Positions 44,467 through 56,412 of a DNA stretch of 64,000 nt are shown one piece after another (the first letter of the stretch is position 1; every line of letters begins with the position of its first letter). A model generated the notes under the pieces. That model was not told the origin of the DNA and did not search any database. It worked only from the letters and a program-made list of their open reading frames with translations. The stretch covers positions 62,001 through 126,000 of the forward strand of contig JAQMWT010000575.1 of NCBI GenBank assembly GCA_029834535.1, given 5' to 3'. The DNA is from Chrysophaeum taylorii (taxonomy: Eukaryota; Sar; Pelagophyceae; Pelagomonadales; Pelagomonadaceae). A program made the position numbers and the translations under genes.

Positions 44467-47196
44467 ATGCCTACCGACACTGACCATGAGAGGGGGACTC
44501 CTTCTTCTCATCTCCATGCTCCCTCTCCCGCTCCCGCATGTGCTCCAGCTGCTCCTGCACCCGCTACTTCCGCCACCACACCTACATCTGAAGTGTCTCC
44601 CGACACTCTACCACTTTTACCATCTTATCGGTCTCTCTATTCTCAGGATGTCCTCTGTTTCACCCGTGGTCCTCATCACACTCAGCCTCGTCGCAAAACC
44701 AATCTCAAGGATGTTCTTACTCGTATTGCTTCGCCTGCTGTTGCCGCTTATAAACAAGCCGGTGGTACGCTTGCCGACTTCAAGTATGACATCTCCAAGC
44801 AGTACATAACATTCTGCGACCCCACTCTCCACTCCCTTCATATCGCTCATGGCATCCACTGGACGGCTATACCTCCAGAGGGGGAATTTACACCATCCCT
44901 TCATCACCATGTGCACCAAGCGATTTCACAGTCCTCTTCAGTTATGTGTCATAGGAGCCATAGCCACCCATCGCCTGATGCTCCCCATGTCCACTTCTAC
45001 GACGACGTCAACCTTGCCGATTTTCACCTTCCTCAAGCTCTCGTTCATTTAGTTTCTGAACATGCTCACGCCTTTCAAGTTCCCCCCGCTCAATACGCTT
45101 ATGCTTTGCTCACGCCCCACTCCATTTTGGATCATAATGACGCTGCTTATGGTGCTTCCGAGCCTCATCTCTCCGCCATCGAAGACTATATCACCGTGCA
45201 ATCGCATTACATTGAAGCCCACCTTGGTGATGCTCCTCTACTAGTCGTTCAACTCATCGAAGATCCCGATCACGCTCATCTGCCCGATAATGTCGCTTCT
45301 TACGCAATTACTCATCTGACGACGACTCATGACCCCAGCACGGTTGGTTCGGACGAATACAAGATTCAAGCCAAAGATATCAAAATTGATGAATGTGAGT
45401 TGAACTGCCTCAAAGTTCTCTCAGACGCTGATCGCAAAGCTTATGTTGCTGCCATCTCCAAAGAGATTTTTGAAGAGATTTTTGACATTGTTAAGTTTGG
45501 CTGCTTTGAACTAGCGCTGCCAATGGTCAACTCAAAGCCTATTGACACCCGTCTCGTCCTACGTATAAAAACCAACGCTGCTGGTCAGTACATTAAACAT
45601 AAAGTACGCCTGATACTACGAGGATTCTTAGCCTCTCTGGGCACCGATTTCTTCAACACATTCAGCCCTATGGCACAGCTTACCGGCATCCGTTGTGTTT
45701 TGGCGCTAGCAGCTCATCTGCGACTTCCCGTCTATCATGTCGACGTCCCTAACGCTTTTGTTCAAGCTCCCATCGATTCGCATGTCTACGTTAAACTGCC
45801 AAAAGGCATTTACCTTCTCGATCCCGAAGATACTAAATACCAAGGCCGCCGTCTCCCAAAGCTACTTAAATCTCTCTATGGATTGCGTCAGAGCCCTGCC
45901 CTTTGGAATCAAACCATAAACAGCTTCTTTGATTCATTAGGCTACACACGATTTCGAACAGACACATGCATTTACGCTAAAGTCCAAGCTGACGCTACAT
46001 TTCTAATTTGCACGCTCTCAGTAGACGACGTCGTCATTACTTGTACTTCGGAAACTCTACGTCGTGAGTTCCAGCAAGCCCTGCAAAAGGAATACTCAGT
46101 CGACACCTTCGAGGAAGTCCATACTCTCCTAGGCATGCGCATAACGCGTACAACAGATGGCTCTATATCACTGGATTGTCAGGCTAAACTTGACGCATTG
46201 TTCGAAGAGTACCCCATTTTAATGCAGTTACGTCCCACTTCTACACCGATGTCACCATCAACCACGTATAAAACTGGAGAGCCATCTTCTGATATGGACA
46301 AGTTTATTCTTCATACTTTCTCTACCTTACTTGGCAAACTTACTTTTGTCCAATTAGCTTGTCGCCCTGATTTATCCCAAAGCCTTAGTCGTTGCTCTCG
46401 AGGAATGCATAATCCAGCATTTCTGCATGTTCAAGTACTAACAGGAACGCTCCGCTACTTGCGTAAGCCCGAAAATCGTAATCTTCGCCTCTGGTACTAC
46501 TCTGGTTCTTCCGCTCTAATGGACCATCTTCGACTTCTTATCGGTAATCGTACTGACATGGCCACCACGTTGGACTACACTAAAGAGCAAGTTAATTCAG
46601 CTAATTTTGATCCACTGGTCGCATTCGTTGATGCCGATAACGCACCTTCTTATGAACACGACCGCAAATCTACAACCGGCTACGCTATCCTTTTGTTTGG
46701 TTCTCTCATCACTCGGAAGTCTAAGCTACAGCCTATAACAGCTACTTCTACGCATGAGAGTGAACTTATCGCCCTCAATATGTGTGCCGATGATGTGGTT
46801 TGGTTACGCAAATTGCTAACGGAAATGGCATTCGTTATAAATCCTCGCTTCTATCTCCACCAACCTTCAGGGAAAGATCTGCTACTAGATTATGATGCTC
46901 ACGACAATCCCCGCCCATCGGACATGTCGTTCATACGTAACAGTCCTATACTTGGAGATTCGGCCTCTGCTATTCATCTATCAAACAACCCCGACAGCGC
47001 GACTAAGGATAAAGCTATCAGCACACGCTGGTTCCGTATACGCGACTACGTACAGTTAAAACGAATCCGCCTACATCATGTTTCCGGTACCCATAATATC
47101 GCCGATGGATTTACCAAACCATTTGGAGCTCCACTCTTCAGCAGATTTCGCACGTTACTCGGCTTACAACAACCCATAGCTCAACAAGATGGTTAA
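44467..47196 (+). mobile_element. Copia fossil: reverse transcriptase / RNase H frame
   Basis: A 909-residue frame. After a proline/alanine/histidine-rich lead it shows the Copia RT series: LVLRIKTNAAGQ, HKVRLILRGF, YHVDVPNAFVQAP, LLKSLYGLRQSPALWNQ, and the active-site region TLSVDDVVI (usually YVDD). RNase H motifs follow: AFVDADNAPSYEHDRKSTTG, ATSTHESELIAL and DGFTKPFG. This part is long and open although the element as a whole is broken. Confidence 0.75.
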
Positions 47197-47408
47197 TCAT
47201 TACCCTCCATTATGTCCAAAATGACTTTAAACTAACCCTGTTATGCGCAGGATACTGGCTTGCTAAAATGTGAAATGCAACATAAAATGTGATGTGGAGA
47301 TTCCTCCCATGATGAATCCCACTAAAAACAAAGATGCTGCGAGCCGACACCACTCGACCATGAACCGTGGTCGCGGTGGTGGTATACTGTCACTGTCTCC
47401 ACCTTTTA
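47197..47408. other. Copia 3' untranslated segment
   Basis: About 210 bp of AT-rich non-coding sequence between the RT/RNase H frame and Helitron-like copy D. Confidence 0.4.
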
Positions 47409-48493
47409 TCTTAACTACTAATCGACAGATGTTTGTCTGTCTGTCTGTTTGTTTGTTTGTTTGTCTGTCTGTCCCTCGATTTAGGGTAAGGATCAGGTAG
47501 GCGCGAGAGTAAGGATCAGGTAGGTGCGAGAGCCAGAGAGTGATCCTCCAAGCCGTCTACGGCGACCTCGCAGACTATTTCCACGACCCGCGGCGGCTCT
47601 TTCAGCGCGCCATTCTCACGCCCCGTCGAAACGATGTTGTCATTCTCACGCCCCGTCGAAACGATGTTGTCGATGCTGACAACGCGCGCATGACCGCGGC
47701 CTTTTTTTCCCGGAGACGAGGCGTCGGAGTTCTTTTCGGCCGACTAGGTTGGGTCGGAAGACGACGCCTCGCTCTTTACAGTAGAGTTTTCAACTCCCTG
47801 ACAACCAACGGCATGCTGACTTTGATCGCGAGCTTAAAGTCTTCGCAACCTCGACCCGTCGCACGGCCACTGCAACGGTACTAGATACATGATCGATCGT
47901 GTCGTGTCACCGAGGCTCCTCGAACATGTATCCCTTAAGGCCCGCCTACGCCAAACGATCAACAAGAGCCAGGGCCAGACGCCCCGCGAGGTCGGCGTCC
48001 TCTTTCCCAAGCCCGTCTTCTGCCACGTCCAGCTCTACGTGGCTCTCTGTCGATCGGCAACCCCGAGGATATCCTCTTCTGAGTCGACGACTCCACCCTA
48101 CCCCACACGTGCTGCGCAATACCTATAAGCCCCCTCCCGGCGTCTACACGCGCACTGTAGGTGAACTTACTGGGACCAGGTGAACTTACTGGGGTTTGAG
48201 ATTGGGACTAGGTGAACTTAGTGACCAGGTGAACTTACTGGGACCAAGTGAACTTACTGGGGTTTTTAGAGTGAACGCAAAGGCTAGCGGCGTGTACGGA
48301 TCAAAGCAGCTTAGATTGGCGGAGGTGAGAGCGACGAGCTCGAAGGAGAGTGGGGTGAGTGGGTGTGAGCACGAGTGGGTTTACGCCGAACTTACTGGGG
48401 TTAGAGATTGGGACTAGGTGAACTTACTGACGAACGTAACGGGACCAGGTGAACTTACTGGGGTTAGAGATTGGGACTAGGTGAACTTACTTG
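47409..48493 (+). mobile_element. Helitron-like repeat, copy D, inserted in the Copia fossil
   Basis: It begins TCTTAACTACTAATCGACAG after an A and ends in the GGTGAACTTACT array at CTTG. The helicase remnant here keeps KSQGQTPREVG, the clearest match to helicase motif VI of Helitron Rep-helicase among the four copies. A 27-bp internal duplication (CATTCTCACGCCCCGTCGAA) is private to this copy. Frames are broken. Confidence 0.65.
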
Positions 48494-48610
48494 AGTTATA
48501 ATGCTCTAACTCCAAGCGCTGCACCGACTAGTTCCCCTAATCGGAAACATCAAACCTATTTGTCGGTGGCGCAAGGACATCAATCTACGCCCGTGACGCC
48601 CACGGCGCCC

Positions 48611-49996
48611 ATGGCAGCTGCCCAACAACAGTCTAAATCGCAAGCAGCAAAGTTTGAGTATTTCCTGCTCAAACACTGTAAATTTGACGTATTAGCGATG
48701 ATGTCCGGGAACGTTACTGCTCTTGGTTCATCACCACCCAACTTTCTTATTCCGCAACACAAGGACCCCCAGTGCTGGCTTAAGTCTTTACAGCAGCTGC
48801 TTACGGAAGCACAACAGACAGAGTTTGTGGACAATCTACAATATCTCAGCTCATTGTTGTGTGTCAAAACTAAGCGTATCCGAAACGCCCCCGCTATATC
48901 TCCTAACGAGGGAATTCGTCTTCATCGCTTCCCACCCATTAACGGGGTTGTCAAAGTACATGTGACGTGTACAAAGTGCTACAATAAAACTGATATGCCA
49001 GGCACACCAGTCGTGGTCATCATCTGTAATGAAGATGAACTTAAAACTGACAGGATTCGCCAAATTATTGAGGATCATCTCGCGTCTGAGCAACACGCAT
49101 CCCACTGCTTTGACATACCGCGCCCTTTCTTTTTGTTGATTTGTGCGCTGTGCGATCGGTCACACCATGGGATAGCCTTAATTCGCAACAGTCAGCAGCC
49201 ATTCCAGCTGCCTTGTTTTAATGATCCGGCTGCTCACACTAGAGCTATAATCCTCCGCCTTGGAAAGTCAATTGCTATTAATAAGCAGCTCAAAGACGCA
49301 ATCATGCAGACTGCGACATCCCTTAAAGTTGATGCCTCTAAAATCATTGTTAACCTTGACGATAGCACCGTGCTTTTACTTCAGCTGCCCTTTATCTCGA
49401 GTGTAAATCTTGAGATTCTTGTAGCAGCTTGGTCTTTGTTACATTCTGTTGAAGATAAAGTATGTGTAGTAACCAACCCGGATGAGCTGCTTAACGTGCT
49501 TGTCGAACGCTTCGTTAATGATGTTTCCCGCCAATTAAACGCAATCTCCTCCGAGACGTTACCGCCAATGCTTAATTATTTTCGTCAACCATCACCTGTA
49601 CAGCAAACTGCCTTTAAAAATGTGCTAATCCAGGTTGGCTACCCTTCGGACATAATTGATGTCTTTTCAGATGATACTTCTTCTGAAGATGTTTCACCAG
49701 CGCCGATCGACAATCCACCCGCTGAACCCACGCCAGATAAAGCTAACGACGATATGGCTGAATCTTTACATCAATTAAAAGAAGAGGTTCGGTCTTTATC
49801 CTTACGTCTCACTAATACCGAACAGCACTTGATGGCGCGAGATCAACAACTATCGCTTGCATTAACATCTCCCACACAGATGCAAGAGACTTACGAAAAT
49901 TTAAACACTCAAGTGATTGAGAACATCAAGCATGTGTCTCTATTAGACAACATCTTGTCAGGTCTTCAGATGCATCAGGACACCACACGCGCCTAA
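48611..49996 (+). mobile_element. Extra AT-rich ORF, unrecognised, ending in the Copia terminal repeat
   Basis: A frame of about 461 residues from the ATG at 48611 (open upstream to 48491, where Helitron-like copy D abuts it). The first part has cysteine/histidine pairs (VTCTKCYNKTD, LLICALCDRSHHG), the middle is helical, and the end (about 400-490) is a predicted coiled coil (LHQLKEEVRSLSLRL). Its base composition is that of the Copia element, and its stop lies inside the 56-bp terminal repeat, so it may be an additional ORF of that element or of a relative. I do not recognise the family. Confidence 0.45.
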
Positions 49997-50045
49997 GACT
50001 GCACGCAGTCTCTACCAAGTACCCGGAGAGGGTCAAATCTCTCCA

Positions 50046-53000
50046 CGTTCTACTACCCTGCGGGACGCCGCGTTGGCCTCGAACGACTCGATGATAACGA
50101 CGAGCATTCTGAAATCGACGCCCCAATTAATATCTCGCGCGACAACGACACCGACGAGATGCTGGATATCACGAGACGGCCGGCAAAGTCGCGCACGACT
50201 CTGCTAGCATTTTTTCCGAGGAGATGCATGAGATTATTTCAGATTGTTTCGAACGTGAGATATCGGATGGTGCCGCCAGCCAGCGTGGTCTCCGACAACG
50301 ATGCTTCAAGTGCTGCGTCTAACGACTCGAACCGTACGAAATCGAGCTCGAACACGGGATCATCAGTGATGGGGAACGAGATTTTATGCGAAACACCGAA
50401 AGAGAGTTCTGGTTTGGGCGTCCATCAGCCGTCCTCATACTTGAACCTCGGATCGTATGTAGTGGGAGAATGATTTTCATCAAGAGACCGAAGATGCGCT
50501 ACCTCCGGCAAATCTGAAAGAGAATCCAGCAATTAACGTCCCAAGCCGACATTCGCAAGTAACGCAATGGTCGGGAATTCGTGTGCAGATAATAGCCAGT
50601 CTCGGCGCTACGTGGAATATACTCTTTTTTGATCAAAGTGCCGAGCCTAATGATCGGAACGAGAACAGTGAGGGAGATTATTATGCGCTTATGCGACTTG
50701 ACAGCTTTTCATTATTCATCAAGATGATGGCGAGTTCTTCATTCATCGCGAGGATGGTGACACACCCACCGACGAGCGAGACGCGTTTCGATGATGATGA
50801 GCGCGGTGTGGGAAAATTTTTTGGTCGCACCGCCGAACCAGCCCTTCGGACTACCAATATTACGCAAAAATCCGCGGACGAGCGAAGCCGAAAACTACAA
50901 CGTAGGCTCGCTGCGCTCCCCGAAGACCCATGGAATACTAACGAGACACCGTATGGTTCTGAGCGAACCAGACCCTCGCTGCTCGTGCGCACGCTTCCGT
51001 CTCGTAACCGGACTTATTAGCAGGATCCAAACGTGGCTCTCTGCGTGTCGTCATTCGACAATAACACCGCTCGACAAATCGGCCGTCGAGGAGAGTCTTC
51101 GAGTCATCACTTGCTTGGATACGGGAGGTTTGACGTTCATGCCGATTCACGTCTTTGGTGAAAACAATTGTACGGCACCATCATCGCCGTGGAAGGTATG
51201 GCCGACGTGACACCTACATTTGTCGCGATTTGGCTAATCATCGTCGAACCTACAACGCCCAGGTACGGCTGTCGCTGCGACTTGAATCCGGACAAGCAGT
51301 CGTGGTTACGTCTTCTTGCGTCGAAGATGTCGTGGCTGGTACCTGTTCTACTCGGGATTGCGATTCGTCGGCTTCCTCCGCGGTTGCAGTTACTTCGGTC
51401 GACGATGTCCCAAAGAGTGACCATCATGCAGGGGCAGGCCATTGCGCAAGGAGATGAGGTGCACTGTCACGAAGAAGTCACTGCGGACCACCACCCTTGG
51501 CGGATGATCTTCAACTACTACGAGCCGTCAGGTTAACGATGAAGCGAAAGAGAGCACTGCTTCGTTTCGATCAACGGCTACCCGACGCAACCTTCGGAAA
51601 ATGAGCCGAGTCAAGCCATATTAACCGCGCCGGTGCCATTTCAGGATTGGGCAGCTGGAAAATCGCTCGAGGAACGTGACCGTTTGCTCGAACAGCACTA
51701 TCAGTACCACACTCGACAACAACAAATTCTCCGACGTCACGCCTGACTTGAGTGGGCTCCCGTGGGCATCACGCCCTTGGACTTGATTTTCTCGGGGATT
51801 GGCGGAAGAACGAACTCGCGGACGTTTGAGGTGCAACGACCTTTACGGCATTTTGTTCCGAGTCCTTCGACTCTCGTCGGACACAGCCAACGAAGTTCGT
51901 CGACGAATACCTTCGGAACTTACCCGTGGTTCAGCTAGCGCGTTGTGGAAAGGATGAGCAGATATTGAGATTGGTGAAGATTTGCTTGCCCCGCGAGCAC
52001 TGGCCGATCGATCTGTTTATGGGCACGCCGCCGTGCGTGCACTCAGCTTTGTGCGACGCTGGCAAGGAAATAGCCTCGTGGAAAATCGCGCTTTCCAAAA
52101 AATCTGGTCGCTCGATGATCGAGCAAGAACCCTTGATTTACTTACTCCCAGGTCGCTCGTCATCACGAGTAGGTCAACGCTGCCGATTATTTAAAGCCAC
52201 TACCCCTGATTTAATATTAGCTCTCGCGAACGCACGTTGATCACGAGCTTCCCTCTATAACTCCATGACCTGTGGCACTCTTCAAGTGTAATTTGTGGGC
52301 GACCTCTGTTTTGACCCGTCTACAGCAATGCTGCAGCGCGATAATTTTTCGACTGCACGCGTCCAGCCACACTGATCAATCGTACACCTTCTTCACTCGG
52401 AATGCTTTACGCGTGGGACCGTAGTTCTCAGAGACCAACCCTTCCTTTTACGCGATAGCATATGTATTAACAATGCCAACCGATCATGACTAGCTCAATC
52501 TTAGCGTTTCAAAACCTTCGTTAAACACGTCGACGCGTTTCGTTGGGTGGATGTCTGTCAAAGATTTGTACGATTCGACAAAAAAGTGGAAGCCCCCAGA
52601 TATTTATTCCATGGAAGCCTTCGGACCCGCTAGCGTCGGGGGCGACGCATTTTTCTTCTTCTTCGGGGCCCCACGGCACATCGAAAATGTATCCACAAAC
52701 GAAAACAACTAAAGAAAACAAAAGAAACAAAGAACAAAAGGGAGCCAGAACCACGACACAAATACAAAAAGAAGCCCGATGTGCCATGGAAAAACGTGCC
52801 GCGAGAGACGAACGAAGAAGAAGCGCCACTTCCTCAAACTCCTGAAAGATAAGGAAGCCATCCAAGTGAAGATACCGACGGAAGAACAAATGGCAAAGGC
52901 CGTGGACGAATTTGGCATACCAGACCATCCTCTCGTTTAGACGAAGATGTAATATTAAGCCTCTGTGTTCGCTTAGGCTTTCTTTCTTCTTCGATGCGAT

Positions 53001-56000
53001 GAAGAAGGGTGCTGACTTGGAACATCCAACACGTTTCATGCCGCCGTCGATGTACGTCAGCTCAACGACAAATTTGTCGACGACAGTTGGCCGAGTGTGC
53101 GACATGCCTTAGCTCTTCTATTCGGACGCAAGATTTTTTCTGACGTCGATTGTTATACGCTCGGGTTACCACAACCTTCGTCTGGATCCCCAACTCAGGA
53201 CGCCGTCACTATGGTGAGCCCGCTTGGAGTTCACAGTTTCCTTTGACTACGTCTAGATGCCAAAACGTCCGGCGCTCTATTTTGCAAACAGATGACTTTC
53301 GAACCGGCTATATCGCGAACCAATAACTTTCTCAGACGATATCATATGGTGGGAACGAACGATGTCAAGGGTCATGTATAAATAAGTACACCTGGCTTAC
53401 GAAAGGTACACTGGCAGAACGTCAAAGTTCCACCTGCTTATGGACGATATCGGATTTCTCGGTCATATCTCCACGCCACACGGACTTAAGCCAAATCCGC
53501 TGGAAGCGTGGAAGAATATGCCCACGCACTCTGCCGAATACATCTCCAAGACCCAGATTCGATCCTTCATCGGGATGAACAACCATTGTCGCCGATACAT
53601 CTTGAAGGACCACTCCTAAAATTGCTGAGACACTAAGACGACTCACGGAAAAGGGAGTACCGTGCAAATGGATTCCAGAATGTCAAAAGGCTTTGGACAC
53701 GATCATCGCAGCTTTAGTAGTGGAATCTCGCGGTGTGTAACATCCTGACTATGACATACCATTCCATATTCGGCCAGATGGCTCCAAATATCGTTTTGGT
53801 GCCTATGTCTTTCAGTTTGTGGAAGTTACGAACAACGAAGGTCATACCTTCGTGTTAGTTAGTTAGTTAGTTACGAACCCCCGTACTTACGTTTATGAGC
53901 GAAGTGGCGGACCCTGATCGCCGACTACGGTTGCGATGGAGGACGGTGCCTCATGAATCCTGAGCCTTGCGAGGGCATCCGCCGCCCTCCCGGCGTAGGT
54001 TGGCACCTAGTCGCCTCCCGGGCGGGCCGGTTGGCAGCCGGAACGTTCGCAGTGGGACGGGGTATGGCCGGGGGGCGAAGACGGAAGGTTATCGACGAGT
54101 TGGTTGTCAGTCACATCGCGGTCTCCTCGTCGCATGGCGACAAGCTTGATGGTCACTCTCCGCCGACCGACCTTTCGGCGCTCCTCGTCTACAGGCCCGT
54201 GATTCCGGACTGGCTCCTGTCGGTCCGGCCTGGCTCCCATGCTCGGGAGAGGTCTGAAGTTAGTTAGTTAGTTACGAACAACGCAGGTCATACCTGTCGC
54301 GAAGAACGAGTGTTTTTTTGAACCGAGCTGTGCCTTAGCAGATGCGCTATTACGAGCCGCGCCGCTTGGAACTCTCCTCGCCGTCGTTCTTGCTTTGGAA
54401 GACCTTGCATCGAACTTGCGTTTGTCCGCAACACGATTCATTCTAGTGGCCAGCTTGCTCGATGGGCAACGCGCTTAGCGAATTTTGACCCCGAGCTCGG
54501 CTACAAGCCTAGCAAGTCGCCTGGGATGAGTACACCGGACTATTTCTCGCGGAATCCTATTGATCATGTGATCGAGACCGAAGAATTCGGAGGGCCCCTC
54601 AATCACGCGCGTATGTGGTAGTGCAGGAGCTCCCGGTTCCTGAAGATGAGACCGGATGTCATGTTGTTTTATCGCTCATACAGACGAATATTCCGGAGGA
54701 CTTTCATGATCCGGTAGACGATCCATGAGACTAGCGACCTCGCACGCAACTCGCCAGCGCAAGAGTAAAGTTTCTCAGGCCCGTTAACATCCTCTGCAGT
54801 ATGATCCTCAAGTCCAGCGTGATTTTAGCGATAAGTTCCCTGACAATATCACTTCAAAGGAAATAGCGAAAGCTCAAGAGCCGCGACCATACTCTAAACA
54901 TTTGTCGAAAACATACTCCTGCAAGGTTTTTTTCTCCCACGTTAGATCCTGGCCGCTAATGGCCGCGAGTTTGTAAACGAAACTTACGTCAATTTTGTGA
55001 AGATTTCAACGCGCGCTACGGGACCACGATTCCGTATCACGCACAAGCCAATCCGGCCGAGCGTGTTAATCGGTTTCTCAAGGCCTTTCTTCGTGCTTGT
55101 CTCCAAGGTCGAAGCATTGCCGATCGGCCGGGCATTCGCTCAGTACGTTCGTCTTGCTATAATCGCAAGTTCATCCCTCCTAGGACGCAAACATGGCAGT
55201 TTACGCTTCGCATGAACCGACAGCCCATACTTCCCACTGACTACACTTTGATGACACAAACTGATCCTGTTTTGCCGCGTACTCATGCTTTGGCGGAAGT
55301 CAAGCAAAATCTCCGGTTTTATTCCCAATTCGTCGCTGAAGCTCATATGCACGCGACACAAACTCAGAAGCTTACACCTACAATCACGTTGATGTCGAAT
55401 ATGCCGTTGGTTCGCATGTCCTCGTTCATATCCCTAAGCCTTAAGACCAGAATGGCGCGGACCTTTCATCATCATCTCTCAGCAGCTCTCTCCGGTGTCG
55501 TATCGTATTAGCTCTATTCATGCACCGGAGCGCACAGTGTCAGTCCAACAGATCAGTTTCCGTGCCACCGATGCTGGACAACACCGGCGACCGCTCAGAA
55601 TCGGGTTCTTTTCGCGATGATTACCGACGCGGAAAATTCGCCTGTATCTTCCGTATCCCGACCGCGCGCGACAAATGATGGCGTGACAAGATTCAAGTTG
55701 CTGACGTTTATGAGGAATATGATCATGAAATGGCCGTGTTGCCTTCAATTGTTATTCTGATTTAGATTCAAAAGACGATCCCTGATTATTTTGATTCCAT
55801 TTCGCCCCTCGACGTCAGCTGATTCCCACAGTGTACACCCTGTGTCACCACTGCTTCTCTTCCCACGAGATCAATTTTCTCATTCCCAAGTTTTAGCTTT
55901 ACAGCAACCGCTTTCCTTCTCCCCGTCGTTCGCCGTGTTCGAACTCTTTTGCCTGTCTTGACCAGCCCCAGCGCTGAGGGCAGCTTCCTATCAAAAAAGA

Positions 56001-56007
56001 GGACTCC
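50046..56007 (+). mobile_element. Gypsy fossil, right-hand internal part
   Basis: GC-rich decayed sequence after the Copia boundary. Short recognisable segments are an RT/connection motif (FLGHISTPHGLKPNPLEAW and RSFIGMNNHCRRYI near 53.45-53.6 kb), an RNase H end (ARWATRLANFDPELGYKP near 54.45 kb) and an integrase-core stretch near 55.0 kb. A SINE-like copy is inserted within it. Many interruptions; not functional. Confidence 0.55.
53850..54270 (+). mobile_element. SINE-like repeat in the Gypsy fossil, longest copy
   Basis: About 421 bp, flanked by a 25-bp duplication with one mismatch (53825-53849 and 54271-54295, GTTACGAACAACG...CATACCT). It includes 5' sequence missing elsewhere, with GAGCGAAGTGG near 53897 and GGTTGCGATGG near 53930, spaced like tRNA A and B boxes but only loosely matching them. 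(TTAG)n occurs near both ends. Confidence 0.6.
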
Positions 56008-56120
56008 TGTGGCAGAAACCCTTGTTCCGCTACCTCTCCATCTTAGCTTACCCTCTATCTTTAGCTCATACCTCACCCCATGTTTTAAGCATATCACGAT
56101 ATCCAACCTACAGCCCTGGG

Positions 56121-56165
56121 TGCTCGCGTTCGCACCCCTCCCTCTAAGCAGTCGACATTTCAAGA
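56121..56165 (-). repeat. Dispersed 50-bp motif, inverted copy in the Gypsy 3' LTR
   Basis: Read on the minus strand: CTTGAAATGTCGACTGCTTA, GAGGGAGGGG, then TGCGAACGCGAGCA. A second inverted copy follows at 56193-56235. Together they help explain why this LTR copy is longer than the 5' one. Confidence 0.55.
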
Positions 56166-56192
56166 AACCTACAACAAACCACTGAACGCCCT

Positions 56193-56235
56193 ACATGCTC
56201 ACGTTCGCAACCCCCCCCCCTCCTCTCAGCAGCCG
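56193..56235 (-). repeat. Dispersed 50-bp motif, second inverted copy in the Gypsy 3' LTR
   Basis: Minus strand: TTAAAGGTCGGCTGCTGAGA, a G run, then TTGCGAACGTGAGCATG. It lies about 30 bp from the previous inverted copy. Confidence 0.55.
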
Positions 56236-56412
56236 ACCTTTAAGTACCATAAGCCAAGTCTCAACCCCATATAGGTTTTGGCGAGCAAGGTGAGCGTGTG
56301 GCTCTGGCGACAGGAAGCCTCTCGTCACCCGGTCGGCGTCAATTGAGGTGCAGAAGCCCAAGGCCGTATTCCTGGTAAGCAGAAGTTGTCTTTCCTGTAC
56401 CGCCACAGTGAG

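Larger units (their letters stand above)
37600..50045 (+). mobile_element. Copia-type LTR retrotransposon fossil nested in the Gypsy element
   Basis: AT-rich against its GC-rich surroundings. A terminal stretch of 56 bp (37944-37999, ending CTCTCCA) recurs at 49990-50045 and probably marks the LTR 3' ends; the left LTR start is not clear. At 38000-38013 GGTTATGGGCCCAG is complementary to the anticodon arm of initiator tRNA-Met, the primer site known for Drosophila copia. Gag-like sequence (38484-40500), a protease-like region (about 40.9 kb), integrase remnants (up to about 43.97 kb) and a long RT/RNase H frame (44467-47196) follow in Copia order. It is broken, with roughly five to ten interruptions plus insertions of two SINE-like copies and one Helitron-like copy. 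Younger than its Gypsy host but not intact. Confidence 0.65.
34445..56407 (+). mobile_element. Gypsy-type LTR retrotransposon fossil, split by nested insertions
   Basis: Related terminal repeats bound the unit: 34445-34689 and 56008-56407, both opening TGTGGCAGAAACCC; the right copy closes GCCACA, giving TGTGGC/GCCACA termini. The 5 bp before the left LTR (34440-34444) and after the right LTR (56408-56412) are both GTGAG, a matching target-site duplication. A purine run before the right LTR (about 55992-56004) would be the polypurine tract. Inside, weak gag-like sequence lies at about 34.9-36.9 kb, a protease-like stretch near 51 kb, RT/RNase H sequence near 53.4-54.5 kb and integrase-like sequence near 54.9-55.3 kb. 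It is heavily broken, with well over ten interruptions, so it is old. Host to a Copia-type element and SINE-like repeats. Confidence 0.6.
56008..56407 (+). repeat. Gypsy fossil 3' LTR
   Basis: 400 bp, opening TGTGGCAG and closing GTACCGCCACA. Longer than the 5' copy, mainly because of a middle segment that holds two inverted copies of the dispersed motif. Confidence 0.6.
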
